This document shows, piece by piece, positions 1-9,043 of a stretch of DNA of 64,000 nt (within the stretch, counting starts at the first letter, position 1; the number at the start of each line of letters is the position of its first letter). The position numbers and the translations under genes were made by a program. The notes under the pieces are model-generated. The model had not been told where the DNA came from. It worked only from the letters and a program-made list of their open reading frames with translations, and searched no databases. Where the stretch lies: contig NZ_JAHGAJ010000030.1 of NCBI RefSeq assembly GCF_030248535.1, forward strand, positions 1-64,000, written 5' to 3'. The stretch comes from Vibrio sp. D404a (GTDB taxonomy: Bacteria > Pseudomonadota > Gammaproteobacteria > Enterobacterales > Vibrionaceae).

Positions 1-34
1 GTATCACGTTGTATTTTTTATTCTAATGAAAGAA

Positions 35-111
35 TGGTGGCTACTGCGGGATTTGAACCTGCGACCCCATCATTATGAGTGATGTGCTCTAACCAACTGA
101 GCTAAGTAGCC
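35..111 (-). tRNA. tRNA-Met (CAU)
   Basis: A 77-nt cloverleaf read on the minus strand, with acceptor stem GGCTACT, D-arm TAGCTCAGTTGGTTAGAGC, anticodon CAT, T-arm GGTTCAAATC and an encoded CCA end. It is base-for-base identical to the copy at 426-502. The acceptor stem starts GGC and pairs fully, so it looks like an elongator rather than an initiator. It is probably the last complete gene of the array inside the window. Confidence 0.96.
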
Positions 112-188
112 ATCTGAGAGCGAGACAATATAAACTAAACTCGCTTTCAATGCTATTACCTTTTTAAAGATAATTGCACTTTAATTTG

Positions 189-263
189 TGGCTGGGCTAC
201 CTGGATTCGAACCAGGGAATGCCGGCATCAAAAGCCGGTGCCTTACCGCTTGGCGATAGCCCA
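189..263 (-). tRNA. tRNA-Gln (UUG)
   Basis: A 75-nt cloverleaf on the minus strand, with acceptor TGGGCTA, anticodon TTG and encoded CCA. It lies between tRNA-Leu and the second tRNA-Met. The Met-Leu-Gln-Met order matches the start of the metT-leuW-glnU type array of enterobacteria, so co-transcription from the promoter at 559-587 is likely. Confidence 0.96.
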
Positions 264-292
264 ACAATTGATATCAAAAGATATCTCAAATA

Positions 293-377
293 TGGTGCGG
301 AAGGAGAGACTTGAACTCTCACACCTTGCGGCGCCAGAACCTAAATCTGGTGCGTCTACCAATTCCGCCACTTCCGC
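293..377 (-). tRNA. tRNA-Leu (UAG)
   Basis: An 85-nt class II tRNA on the minus strand, with acceptor GCGGAAG, anticodon TAG, a long variable arm (about TGGCGCCGCAAGGTGT) and encoded CCA. It is the second gene of the array in transcription order. Confidence 0.96.
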
Positions 378-425
378 ATATTTCCTAAAGACTCTAACTC
401 ATTAAAGAGCAAAGTATTTAGGAAA

Positions 426-502
426 TGGTGGCTACTGCGGGATTTGAACCTGCGACCCCATCATTATGAGTGATGTGCTCTAACCAACTGAGCTAAGTAG
501 CC
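426..502 (-). tRNA. tRNA-Met (CAU), first of array
   Basis: Identical in all 77 bases to the tRNA at 35-111 (anticodon CAT, encoded CCA). It is the first gene of the array in transcription order, about 55 bases downstream of a strong promoter. Confidence 0.96.
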
Positions 503-558
503 ATTTCCAAATTGTTGTTCCGCTTTGAAGCGTTGCTGCTTCGTTGGGAACGGGGCGC

Positions 559-587
559 ATTATGCGTAGTTGAGTGAAACCCGTCAA
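559..587 (-). promoter_or_regulatory. sigma-70 promoter of tRNA array
   Basis: On the minus strand, -35 TTGACG and -10 CATAAT are separated by exactly 17 bases and followed by the GC-rich discriminator GCGCCCCG. GC-rich discriminators are typical of stringently controlled stable RNA promoters. The placement just upstream of the first tRNA supports the call. Confidence 0.8.
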
Positions 588-734
588 CTTTTTTTTTAAA
601 TAAATCACGAATAAATGCCTGTTCGATTTCTTTTTAGACAAAGAGGCGTATTTGTGATCAAAAAATGGGGTTGAAACCCGATATTTTGGCGAAGTTAATT
701 TTGATATGAATAGAAATCATTGAATTGAGAAAAC

Positions 735-763
735 AAAAAAGGCCAGTGAGAACACTGGCCTTT
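735..763 (-). terminator. rho-independent terminator after ychF
   Basis: Perfect stem GGCCAGTG/CACTGGCC with loop AGAA-type bases, followed on the minus strand by a run of T. It sits 23 bases past the ychF stop codon. Confidence 0.88.
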
Positions 764-785
764 GGCAATAAGCTGCTAATAAAAC

Positions 786-1877
786 TTATACGTTGAAGCG
801 GAAGTGAACAACATCGCCGTCTTTAACGATGTAGTCTTTACCCTCTAGACGCCATTTACCTGCATCTTTTGCACCGCTCTCACCGTTAAACTCGATGAAG
901 TGGTCGTAACCAACAACTTCTGCACGGATGAAGCCTTTTTCGAAGTCAGTGTGGATCTTACCTGCAGCTTGTGGCGCAGTTGCACCAACAGGGATAGTCC
1001 AAGCACGCACTTCTTTAACACCAGCAGTGAAGTAAGTTTGCAGAGTAAGTAGTTCGTAACCAGAACGGATAACACGGTTTAGACCTGGTTCTTCGATACC
1101 CATGTCTGCTAGGAACTCTTCGCGATCTTCGTCTTCAAGTTCAGATAGCTCAGATTCAATAGCTGCACATACAGCAACAACTACGTTGTTCTCTTTTTCT
1201 GCGTATTCACGAACTGCATCTAGGTACGGGTTATCTTCGAAACCGTCTTCGTTTACGTTCGCAATGTACATTGTTGGCTTAAGTGTAAGGAAGTTTAGGT
1301 AGCCAATTGCTGCCGCTTCTTCTTTTGAAAGCTCAACTGTACGCGCCATACCACCTTCAGTAAGAACTGGTAGTAGCTTTTCTAGAACAGTGATTTCGAA
1401 CTTAGCGTCCTTGTCACCGCCTTTTGCTTTCTTAGCATTGCGTTGAATTGCACGTTCACAGCTGTCTAAGTCAGCCAGTGCAAGTTCAAGGTTGATCACT
1501 TCGATGTCTTCGATTGGTGATACTTTGCCAGAAACGTGAACGATGTTTTCGTTTTCAAAACAGCGAACTACGTGACCAATTGCGTCAGTTTCACGGATGT
1601 TTGCAAGGAATTTGTTACCCAGACCTTCACCTTTAGATGCACCAGCAACTAGGCCAGCGATATCAACGAATTCCATCGTTGTAGGAAGGATCTTCTGCGG
1701 ATTAACAATTTTCGCTAATGCATCTAGACGTAGATCAGGTACTGGAACGATACCTGTGTTTGGTTCGATGGTACAAAACGGGAAGTTTGCTGCCTCGATA
1801 CCTGCTTTAGTTAGTGCATTAAACAGAGTTGACTTACCAACGTTTGGTAGACCAACGATGCCACATTTAAAACCCAT
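786..1877 (-). CDS. ychF: redox-regulated ribosome-binding ATPase YchF
   Basis: A 363-residue Obg-family P-loop protein. The translation starts MGFKCGIVGLPNVGKST, so the G1 loop lies within the first 20 residues, and the G3-like DIAGL motif follows near residue 68. The C-terminal TGS domain ends the protein. YchF differs from other Obg proteins in preferring ATP and binds ribosomes in translation and stress control. The open frame extends 20 codons further upstream, but the ATG at 1877 has an AAGG ribosome site and gives the normal family length. It lies 10 bases downstream of pth, and the pth-ychF pair is common in gammaproteobacteria, so they are likely co-transcribed and end at the hairpin at 735-763. 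Confidence 0.96.
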   Translation of the reverse strand: MGFKCGIVGLPNVGKSTLFNALTKAGIEAANFPFCTIEPNTGIVPVPDLRLDALAKIVNPQKILPTTMEFVDIAGLVAGASKGEGLGNKFLANIRETDAIGHVVRCFENENIVHVSGKVSPIEDIEVINLELALADLDSCERAIQRNAKKAKGGDKDAKFEITVLEKLLPVLTEGGMARTVELSKEEAAAIGYLNFLTLKPTMYIANVNEDGFEDNPYLDAVREYAEKENNVVVAVCAAIESELSELEDEDREEFLADMGIEEPGLNRVIRSGYELLTLQTYFTAGVKEVRAWTIPVGATAPQAAGKIHTDFEKGFIRAEVVGYDHFIEFNGESGAKDAGKWRLEGKDYIVKDGDVVHFRFNV

Positions 1878-1887
1878 GATATAAACC

Positions 1888-2478
1888 TTATTCTGCTTTG
1901 AACGTATGTAAGCGATTTTGTGCTTTTGATAGGCCATCTTTTAATAAGATGTCTAGGCTGCGTACTGATTCGTCAACAACGGCATCAATACACTCTTGCT
2001 CTTTTTGCGGAGCTTTGCCTAATACATAACCTGCAACTTTATCTTTATGTCCCGGATGGCCGATGCCTAAACGAAGACGGTAGAATTCTTTATTGTTACC
2101 CTGCTTGCTGATGATGTCTTTGAGTCCATTGTGACCGCCGTGGCCGCCACCCTTCTTGAACTTACCAATGCCAGGTGGGAGATCGAGTTCATCGTGTGCA
2201 ACCATGATCTCTTCTGGTTTAATTTGGTAGAACTTCGCCAATGCCGCAACGGCTTTGCCGGATAAGTTCATGTAAGTTGTTGGGATCAACAAGCGAAGAT
2301 CTTCACCGTGAACCATAATGCGTCCAGTCAGACCAAAGAACTTTGCTTCATTCTTTAGTGTAACGTTGTGTACGCGTGCTAATTCTTCAACTACCCATGC
2401 GCCCGCATTGTGGCGAGTTTTGGCGTATTCTGGACCTGGATTTGCCAGTCCAACGAGAAGTTTTATTTGTTGGCTCAA
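1888..2478 (-). CDS. pth: peptidyl-tRNA hydrolase
   Basis: A 196-residue Pth that recycles peptidyl-tRNAs dropped by ribosomes by cleaving the ester bond between peptide and tRNA. The translation shows the family signature near the N terminus (LLVGLANPGPEYAKTRHNAG, with the catalytic His in TRHNAG), the MNLSG motif, and the HDELDLPPG segment with the supporting Asp. Length is standard. It is the first gene of the pth-ychF unit. The divergent side (2479-2679) holds the prs terminator and no other gene. Confidence 0.96.
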   Translation of the reverse strand: MSQQIKLLVGLANPGPEYAKTRHNAGAWVVEELARVHNVTLKNEAKFFGLTGRIMVHGEDLRLLIPTTYMNLSGKAVAALAKFYQIKPEEIMVAHDELDLPPGIGKFKKGGGHGGHNGLKDIISKQGNNKEFYRLRLGIGHPGHKDKVAGYVLGKAPQKEQECIDAVVDESVRSLDILLKDGLSKAQNRLHTFKAE

Positions 2479-2616
2479 GGTATGGATCTCTCTTGGGATT
2501 TCAAAAAGCGCCGTATGATATCACAAATTATGAAAAAGGTGCGAGCGGTGGAAAACTTGTCTCTGCTCGTGAACCTCACTTATGACACTAACCTTAGCGC
2601 AATATACGACAGGTAT

Positions 2617-2646
2617 AAAAAAAGCACTTCAATGGAAGTGCTTTTT
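2617..2646 (-). terminator. terminator after prs
   Basis: Hairpin AGCACTTC-AATG-GAAGTGCT flanked by A-runs and T-runs. On the minus strand the stem is followed by seven Ts. It ends the lolB-ispE-prs transcript and insulates pth. Confidence 0.88.
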
Positions 2647-2679
2647 AAACGCATCACTCTAATGAAAGAGTGGTGAGAC

Positions 2680-3624
2680 TTAGTTAAACATCGCAGAGAT
2701 TGACTCTTCGTTGCTGATACGACGGATCGCTTCAGCAAGCATGCGAGATAGGCTAAGTGTTGTTACTTTACCTGTCGCTGCCATCTCTGGAGATAGAGAG
2801 ATAGAGTCAGTTACGATAACTTGGTCTAGAACTGAGTTCTTGATGTTGTCTGCAGCACCGCCAGAGAATACAGCGTGAGTTGCGTAAGCGAATACACGCT
2901 TAGCACCGCGCTCTTTTAGCGCTTCAGCTGCTTTACATAGTGTGCCACCTGTATCGATCATGTCATCAACGATCACACAGTCGCGGCCTTCAACATCACC
3001 GATTAGGTTCATTACTTCAGAAACGTTAGCACGTGGACGACGCTTATCAACGATAGCGATATCAACATCACCTAGAGCTTTAGCTGTTGCACGAGCACGT
3101 ACAACGCCACCTAGGTCTGGAGAAACCACAACTGGGTTCTCTAGGCCACGGTTAGCCATGTCTTCTAGAAGAACTGGAGTACCGAAGATGTTATCAACTG
3201 GTACATCGAAGAAGCCTTGGATTTGCTCTGCGTGTAGGTCGATAGTAAGAACGCGGTCAACGCCAACGTTAGAAAGGAAATCTGCAACAACTTTTGCAGT
3301 AATTGGCACACGTGCAGAACGTACACGACGGTCTTGACGGGCATAACCGAAGTAAGGGATTACAGCAGTAATACGGCCAGCAGAAGCACGGCGCATTGCG
3401 TCAATCATTACCACCAATTCCATTAGGTTGTCATTGGTTGGTGCACAAGTAGATTGAATCAGGAATACATCGCTACCACGAACGTTTTCATTGATTTGAA
3501 CAGCGACTTCGCCATCAGAAAAACGGTCTACAGTAGCATCGCCAAGAGAGATGTATAGACGATCAGCAATACGTTGGGCTAGTTCAGGTGTTGCGTTACC
3601 AGCAAATAGCTTCATATCAGGCAC
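2680..3624 (-). CDS. prs: ribose-phosphate pyrophosphokinase
   Basis: A 314-residue PRPP synthetase that transfers pyrophosphate from ATP to ribose 5-phosphate, supplying nucleotide, histidine and tryptophan synthesis. It begins MPDMKLFAGNATPELAQ, close to the E. coli protein along its whole length. Visible motifs are the PYFGYARQDR segment, the metal-binding DLHAEQIQGFF stretch, the KRRPR flexible loop and the PRPP-binding VDDMIDTGGTL motif. It is the last gene of the lolB-ispE-prs group, 28 bases after ispE, an order conserved in related bacteria. Confidence 0.97.
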   Translation of the reverse strand: MPDMKLFAGNATPELAQRIADRLYISLGDATVDRFSDGEVAVQINENVRGSDVFLIQSTCAPTNDNLMELVVMIDAMRRASAGRITAVIPYFGYARQDRRVRSARVPITAKVVADFLSNVGVDRVLTIDLHAEQIQGFFDVPVDNIFGTPVLLEDMANRGLENPVVVSPDLGGVVRARATAKALGDVDIAIVDKRRPRANVSEVMNLIGDVEGRDCVIVDDMIDTGGTLCKAAEALKERGAKRVFAYATHAVFSGGAADNIKNSVLDQVIVTDSISLSPEMAATGKVTTLSLSRMLAEAIRRISNEESISAMFN

Positions 3625-3652
3625 GGTGGAAACCTCAGGGTTGCGTCCAGTT

Positions 3653-4528
3653 TTAAATAGATTGTGGGTGGGCTGATTGGTGTTCAGCCAGCGCCTCTTT
3701 TAAAGGTGAAAGATTTCGACCTTTCGCGACAAACGCGGAGACGGTGTCAGGCAGTTTTGCCAGTACAGATTCTGCTTCTTTCTTGCTCGAAAATTCGGCA
3801 AAAACGCAAGAACCGGTGCCGGTCAATCTCGACGGCGCATATTGTAGCAGCCATGAAAGTTGCTTATCAACCTCTGGGTACAGCATTCGTACAATTTTTT
3901 CGCAATCGTTTACGTATTCTTGCTCTAGAAGCGTTGCCAGCTCTCGCTTCGGCGTATTTCTAGTTAAATTTGGATGAGTGAATATGTCTACGGTTGCTAT
4001 GCTCACCTGAGGCTTAACAACGAGATACCACTTTTCTTCCGGTTGAGCTGGGCACAACTTCTCACCAACACCTTCTGCAAAGGCCGAAAAACCGCGCACA
4101 AACACCGGAACGTCAGCACCAAGCTTTAAGCCAATCTCTGCTAATTCGTCGTCAGAGAGATTTAATTGCCACAAAAAGTTCAGAGCCACCAAAACCGTAG
4201 CCGCATTGGATGAGCCGCCACCGATTCCACCGCCCATGGGTAGTACCTTTTTCAGGTCGATGTCAGCGCCAAATTGGGTATTCGAGTACTGTTGAAGTGC
4301 CGTAGCAGCCTTCCAAATCAGGTTATCTTCGGTAGCAACACCAGGAATCTCTGGGGTAATGGTAATTAGATTTGAACGATCATGAGCGGTAATGCTGAGC
4401 TCATCACCGAAATCGACAAATTGAAACAGGGTCTGTAGCTCATGGTAACCATTGTCACGACGACCGGTAATGTAAAGAAAGAGGTTCAGTTTAGCCGGTG
4501 AGGGCCAGTGAGTTTGGGTCGCAATCAT
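3653..4528 (-). CDS. ispE: 4-diphosphocytidyl-2-C-methyl-D-erythritol kinase
   Basis: A 291-residue GHMP-family kinase that phosphorylates CDP-methylerythritol in the MEP isoprenoid pathway. The translation has the N-terminal PAKLNLFLYITGRR motif (Lys13 region), the glycine-rich ATP loop PMGGGIGGGSSNAA at about residues 97-110, and GADVPVF, which contains the catalytic Asp. The C-terminal LTGTGSCVFAEF motif is also present. Its start overlaps the lolB stop by 4 bases (ATGA), showing translational coupling. Length is as usual for the family. Confidence 0.96.
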   Translation of the reverse strand: MIATQTHWPSPAKLNLFLYITGRRDNGYHELQTLFQFVDFGDELSITAHDRSNLITITPEIPGVATEDNLIWKAATALQQYSNTQFGADIDLKKVLPMGGGIGGGSSNAATVLVALNFLWQLNLSDDELAEIGLKLGADVPVFVRGFSAFAEGVGEKLCPAQPEEKWYLVVKPQVSIATVDIFTHPNLTRNTPKRELATLLEQEYVNDCEKIVRMLYPEVDKQLSWLLQYAPSRLTGTGSCVFAEFSSKKEAESVLAKLPDTVSAFVAKGRNLSPLKEALAEHQSAHPQSI

Positions 4529-5166
4529 TTATCGAGTGTCCATTTAGAGACCACAATGTTGATCTTGTTTGAGTCTTGTTTGAAAGAGAGTCGTGTCGGC
4601 AGTGGCAGCACTGCTTCGGAACTTAATCCCTCTGAAGAGGCTTGGGTACGGGTTACATCACGGTAGCGATCAAAATTAAGCTGCCATGCTCGGCCATCAA
4701 TCTGTTTAGACAGGGCCTCTACCGTATTATTAGCGTTCAATAAGTAGGTGTCGGCATCTTGTGGGTTACCTAATAACCATTGAGGAAGATGATCCACAGG
4801 GATCGTTAACCCTGTTAATTGCTGTACCAATAGAGAAGCGCTTCGGTGAGTAAAGACTTGATCATCGTAAGTGACCACTCTGGCCCCTTGTTCATTGATA
4901 GTGAGATTAAGTGCGGTTTGCCCAAGGAAGGTGGTGAGTCTCAATTGGCTGAAGTTTGGCGAGTGTTTCCACAAGAAATTGAGGCTCTGGCGCTCTTCTG
5001 GTGAGATGTAAGCAAGCTTACCTGTGGCTTGATAATATTGAATATCTTGCAGCTGTTGCTGGTGTGCTTGCCACTCAACACTGGTGGGTTGTTCAGGTGT
5101 CGAGGAGCAACCTGTCAGAATTAACCAGAAATAAAAGAGAGAGGCAATTTTACGAAATTTATCCAT
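4525..5166 (-). CDS. lolB: outer-membrane lipoprotein insertion protein LolB
   Basis: A 213-residue lipoprotein with a short basic N terminus, a hydrophobic stretch and lipobox LTGC, putting the acylated Cys at residue 20. LolB receives lipoproteins from LolA and inserts them into the outer membrane. The body has the expected WxAHQQQLQxIQ start of the mature domain and a lone-sheet Lol fold pattern. First gene of lolB-ispE-prs and divergent from hemA, the usual arrangement in gammaproteobacteria. The sequence is less conserved than its neighbours, but context makes the call firm. Confidence 0.93.
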   Translation of the reverse strand: MDKFRKIASLFYFWLILTGCSSTPEQPTSVEWQAHQQQLQDIQYYQATGKLAYISPEERQSLNFLWKHSPNFSQLRLTTFLGQTALNLTINEQGARVVTYDDQVFTHRSASLLVQQLTGLTIPVDHLPQWLLGNPQDADTYLLNANNTVEALSKQIDGRAWQLNFDRYRDVTRTQASSEGLSSEAVLPLPTRLSFKQDSNKINIVVSKWTLDK

Positions 5167-5327
5167 GTTTGCTCACAACTTGTTCAATAATATCGAAAAA
5201 ACGCTTCAACTATAGCATTGAATTCACGAACTCAGGAAAACAAATACTGCTTACCCTTTAAATAGAGCCATGCATCAAGTAAAATTCGGCATCCTGTTTT
5301 TAAACCCTGATCGAGAACTTCTGATAC

Positions 5328-6587
5328 ATGTCTTTGCTTGCCGTAGGTATCAATCACAATACAGCGTCGGTTGAATTGCGAGAAAAAGTAGCGTTTGGTC
5401 CAGATAAATTATCTGATGCACTAAGGCAACTTAACGCAAATGCACACGTGAATGGAAGTGTCATACTGTCCACTTGTAACCGAACAGAAGTGTATTGTGA
5501 CGTTAAGAGTGCGGCAAAGAATAAGCTGATTGAGTGGTTATCGGTATTTCACGGTGTTAGCCCAGAAGAGCTCAAACCTAGTCTTTATATCCATGAAGAG
5601 CAAGCGGCGATCAAACACCTGATGCGTGTTGCCTGTGGCTTAGACTCCCTAGTGTTAGGTGAGCCGCAAATTCTCGGACAGGTAAAACAAGCGTACTCTG
5701 ATTCGCGTGAGCAGAAGTCAGTGGATGCATCGATGGAGAAGCTGTTCCAAAAGTCATTCTCTGTCGCTAAGCGTGTTCGTACCGAAACAGAGATTGGTGG
5801 AAGTGCCGTTTCTGTTGCTTATGCAGCGTGTACCTTGGCTAAGCACATCTTTGAGTCGATCGAAGACTCAACGGTACTGCTCGTTGGTGCTGGTGAGACC
5901 ATCGAATTGGTTGCAAAACACCTTTCTGCGAACGGCTGTACTAAAATGATCGTCGCGAACCGTACTCGTGAGCGTGCTCTTGGGTTGGCGGAAGAGTTTG
6001 GTGCTGAGGTGATCAGTTTGAATGAGATTCCAGATCATCTTAATAAGGCGGACATCGTGATCAGTTCAACCGCAAGCCCACTGCCTATCATCGGTAAGGG
6101 TATGGTAGAAACAGCACTAAAGCAGAGAAAGCACCAACCTATGTTGTTGGTAGATATCGCCGTTCCTCGAGATGTGGAAGCGGAAGTGGGCGATCTTAAC
6201 GACGCTTACCTATATACAGTTGACGACTTACAATCGATAGTGGATGGCAACATCGAACAACGTAAAGTTGAAGCGATTCAAGCTGAAGCGATTGTCAGTG
6301 AAGAGAGCGCCGCCTTTATGAGCTGGATGCGCTCACTGCAAGCGGTCGATAGCATTCGCGAGTACCGAAAATCAGCGAATGAGATCAGAGAAGAGTTATT
6401 AAGCAAGAGTTTACAGTCACTGGCTGCGGGCGGTGATCCTGAGAAAGTCTTGCTTGAGCTGAGTAATAAGCTCACAAACAAATTGATCCATGCTCCAACA
6501 CGCGCACTACAAAGTGCTGCTGAGCAAGGAGAACCTGCGAAATTAACGGTCATTAGACAGAGTTTGGGCTTAGAAGACCCTCAATAA
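5328..6587 (+). CDS. hemA: glutamyl-tRNA reductase
   Basis: A 419-residue enzyme that reduces glutamyl-tRNA(Glu) to glutamate-1-semialdehyde, the first step of tetrapyrrole synthesis. The catalytic cysteine is Cys50 in STCNRTEVY, the same position as in E. coli. The SLVLGEPQILGQVK motif follows, then the NADPH-binding domain (GAGETIELVAKHL near residue 190) and a C-terminal dimerization helix region. The ribosome site is poor (GAGAACTTCTGATAC before ATG), which may hold expression low. prfA and prmC follow, the classic hemA-prfA-prmC order. Confidence 0.97.
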   Translation: MSLLAVGINHNTASVELREKVAFGPDKLSDALRQLNANAHVNGSVILSTCNRTEVYCDVKSAAKNKLIEWLSVFHGVSPEELKPSLYIHEEQAAIKHLMRVACGLDSLVLGEPQILGQVKQAYSDSREQKSVDASMEKLFQKSFSVAKRVRTETEIGGSAVSVAYAACTLAKHIFESIEDSTVLLVGAGETIELVAKHLSANGCTKMIVANRTRERALGLAEEFGAEVISLNEIPDHLNKADIVISSTASPLPIIGKGMVETALKQRKHQPMLLVDIAVPRDVEAEVGDLNDAYLYTVDDLQSIVDGNIEQRKVEAIQAEAIVSEESAAFMSWMRSLQAVDSIREYRKSANEIREELLSKSLQSLAAGGDPEKVLLELSNKLTNKLIHAPTRALQSAAEQGEPAKLTVIRQSLGLEDPQ

Positions 6588-6616
6588 ATTTAGACCTCCA
6601 AAAAGATAAGACGAAT

Positions 6617-7705
6617 ATGAAAGCCTCGATTCTAGTAAAGCTTGAAACACTTGTTGAACGCTATGAAGAAGTTCAACACCTGCTTGGTGATCCAGATGTG
6701 ATCGGTGATCAAAACAAATTCCGTGCACTATCTAAAGAGTACTCTCAGTTAGAAGAAGTGACTAAGTGCTTCCAAGCGTACCAGCAAGCGCAAGACGATC
6801 TAGAAGCTGCCGAAGACATGGCGCAAGAAGACGACGAAGAGATGCGTGAAATGGCGCAGGAAGAGATCAAAGAAGCAAAAGAGACAATTGAACGTCTGAC
6901 TGATGAGCTTCAAATCCTACTGCTACCTAAAGATCCAAACGACGAGCGCAACTGTTTCCTAGAGATCCGTGCCGGTGCGGGTGGTGACGAAGCGGGTATC
7001 TTCGCGGGTAACCTGTTCCGTATGTACTCTAAGTTTGCTGAGAAAAAAGGCTGGCGCGTTGAAGTAATGAGCAGCAATGACTCAGAGCAAGGCGGCTACA
7101 AAGAGATGATCGCTAAAGTAAGCGGCGAAGGCGTTTACGGTGTGATGAAGTTTGAGTCAGGCGGTCACCGTGTACAACGTGTTCCTGAGACTGAATCTCA
7201 AGGTCGTGTTCATACTTCTGCATGTACCGTTGCTGTTATGCCTGAGATCCCAGAAGCGGATCTACCAGAAATCAAAGCAGCAGACCTGAAAATCGATACC
7301 TTCCGTGCATCAGGCGCGGGTGGTCAGCACGTTAACACCACGGATTCAGCAATCCGTATTACTCACTTGCCAACAGGTACAGTAGTAGAGTGTCAGGACG
7401 AGCGTTCTCAGCACAAAAACAAAGCGAAAGCGATGGCAGTACTTGCTGCGCGTATTGTACAAGCTGAAGAAGAGCGTCGTGCTGCTGAAGTATCAGACAC
7501 ACGTCGTAACCTACTAGGCTCGGGTGACCGTAGTGACCGTATCCGTACTTACAACTACCCACAAGGTCGTGTTTCTGATCACCGTATCAACCTAACACTT
7601 TACCGTCTGAACGAAGTGCTAGAAGGCGACCTACAAAGCCTGGTTGATCCAGTACTGCAAGAGCACCAAGCTGACCAACTTGCTGCGCTAGCTGAGAACA
7701 ACTAA
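6617..7705 (+). CDS. prfA: peptide chain release factor 1
   Basis: A 362-residue class I release factor recognising UAA and UAG. The stop-codon tripeptide region reads PET at residues 190-192 (the RF1 PxT motif), and the peptidyl-tRNA hydrolysis motif GGQ is at 235-237. Its glutamine is the target of PrmC, encoded 5 bases downstream. The N-terminal domain is a long charged helical region. Standard length. Confidence 0.98.
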   Translation: MKASILVKLETLVERYEEVQHLLGDPDVIGDQNKFRALSKEYSQLEEVTKCFQAYQQAQDDLEAAEDMAQEDDEEMREMAQEEIKEAKETIERLTDELQILLLPKDPNDERNCFLEIRAGAGGDEAGIFAGNLFRMYSKFAEKKGWRVEVMSSNDSEQGGYKEMIAKVSGEGVYGVMKFESGGHRVQRVPETESQGRVHTSACTVAVMPEIPEADLPEIKAADLKIDTFRASGAGGQHVNTTDSAIRITHLPTGTVVECQDERSQHKNKAKAMAVLAARIVQAEEERRAAEVSDTRRNLLGSGDRSDRIRTYNYPQGRVSDHRINLTLYRLNEVLEGDLQSLVDPVLQEHQADQLAALAENN

Positions 7706-7710
7706 ACCCT

Positions 7711-8565
7711 ATGCAATCTGCCTATACGGTTGAAAGTGCATTAAAAGCAGCAATCGTACAGCTTCAAGAGGGCGAGAATACTTCGCCCTCTATTGATGCC
7801 GCTGTGCTGCTTTGCCACACGCTTGATAAACCTCGTTCCTACCTTCTTACCTGGCCAGAAAAACATCTGACTCTCGAACAAGAACAGCATTTCAATGAAC
7901 TGCTAACGCGCAGGCTCACCGGAGAACCAGTCGCGTATATTGTCGGTGAGCGAGAGTTTTGGTCGTTACCTTTGAAAGTTTCTCCTTCAACCTTGATTCC
8001 TCGACCTGACACAGAGCGTTTGGTTGAAGTTGCGTTGGATAAAACATTCGGTAAGACAGGTGGCATCCTCGATTTGGGTACAGGGACAGGGGCGATTGCA
8101 TTGGCACTCGCTTCTGAGATGCCTAATCGCAATGTGACTGGGATTGACCTGCGTCCTGAAGCGCAACAACTCGCTAGCGAGAATGCGGAACGCCTTAACA
8201 TTACCAACACCACTTTTTTAAATGGCAGTTGGTTTGAGCCGTTGCCTGAAAACAGTCGCTTTTCATTGATAGTATCGAATCCACCTTACATCGAGAAAGA
8301 TGATCCACATCTGTTTCAAGGGGATGTGCGTTTCGAACCTATCACAGCGCTGGTTGCGGAAGAGAAAGGGTTAGCTGACATCAAGCATATTGCCGACAAT
8401 GCTCGCCACTATCTAGAAGCAGATGGTTGGTTGGCATTTGAGCACGGTTACGATCAAGGAGATGCGGTTCGGGAGATCATGCAGGCCTTGGGTTATTTAG
8501 ACGTCATGACAGAAAAAGACTATGGCGGCAATGATAGAGTCACTTTGGGACGCTATCTACCTTAG
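7711..8565 (+). CDS. prmC: release factor glutamine methyltransferase
   Basis: A 284-residue SAM-dependent enzyme that N5-methylates the GGQ glutamine of RF1 and RF2. The SAM-binding motif DLGTGTG is at residues 121-127 and the glutamine-binding NPPY motif is at 190-193. The N-terminal helical domain carries the YIVGEREF segment that docks the release factor. It starts 5 bases after prfA, so enzyme and substrate are translationally linked. Confidence 0.97.
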   Translation: MQSAYTVESALKAAIVQLQEGENTSPSIDAAVLLCHTLDKPRSYLLTWPEKHLTLEQEQHFNELLTRRLTGEPVAYIVGEREFWSLPLKVSPSTLIPRPDTERLVEVALDKTFGKTGGILDLGTGTGAIALALASEMPNRNVTGIDLRPEAQQLASENAERLNITNTTFLNGSWFEPLPENSRFSLIVSNPPYIEKDDPHLFQGDVRFEPITALVAEEKGLADIKHIADNARHYLEADGWLAFEHGYDQGDAVREIMQALGYLDVMTEKDYGGNDRVTLGRYLP

Positions 8566-8611
8566 TGTCGGTGTTAGATAAAACGCCAATAAAAGAAATT
8601 AAAGGGATATC

Positions 8612-8995
8612 ATGTACGAAGGTTTAAAACATTTTCACTTATTGACGGTTGGGCTTAGTGCTCTACTACTGTCAGTTCGCTATGCGCTTATGATGGCAAA
8701 TTCTCCAATGCTTAAGCATCCATTCTTGCAGCGCTTCCCACATATCAACGACTCACTACTGCTGTTGTCTGGTATTGGTCTGATCTTTATTACTGGTTTT
8801 ATTCCGTTTACCCCAGCAGCGCCTTGGCTAACAGAGAAACTGACTTGTGTTATGGCATACATCGCACTGGGCTTCTTTGCGCTTAAGTTCGGTAAAAACA
8901 AGTTGCTTAGAACCTTTTCGTTTTTCGGCGCATTAGGCTGGTTGGCGATGGCAGGTAAGATTGCTGTGACTAAAGTTCCAACATTCTTCGGCTAA
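8612..8995 (+). CDS. SirB2-family membrane protein
   Basis: A 127-residue integral membrane protein with about four hydrophobic segments, beginning MYEGLKHFHLLTVGLS. The pattern and position between prmC and a SirB1 homologue match the SirB2 (YchQ) family. Its molecular role is not established. SirB was first described as affecting regulation in Salmonella, and the reason for its conserved place beside kdsA is unclear. RBS: AAAGGGAT, 7 bases upstream. Confidence 0.88.
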   Translation: MYEGLKHFHLLTVGLSALLLSVRYALMMANSPMLKHPFLQRFPHINDSLLLLSGIGLIFITGFIPFTPAAPWLTEKLTCVMAYIALGFFALKFGKNKLLRTFSFFGALGWLAMAGKIAVTKVPTFFG

Positions 8996-9043
8996 TAATC
9001 TCCCTGTTTAGGTTAGTTATCTTAGTATTTCGGTTAATTATCT

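Noticed and set aside
35..502. Pair of identical tRNA-Met copies as a recombination or attachment site
   Set aside because: The duplicated tRNA order Met-Leu-Gln-Met is the ordinary array found in related bacteria, and no integrase or mobile gene is near.
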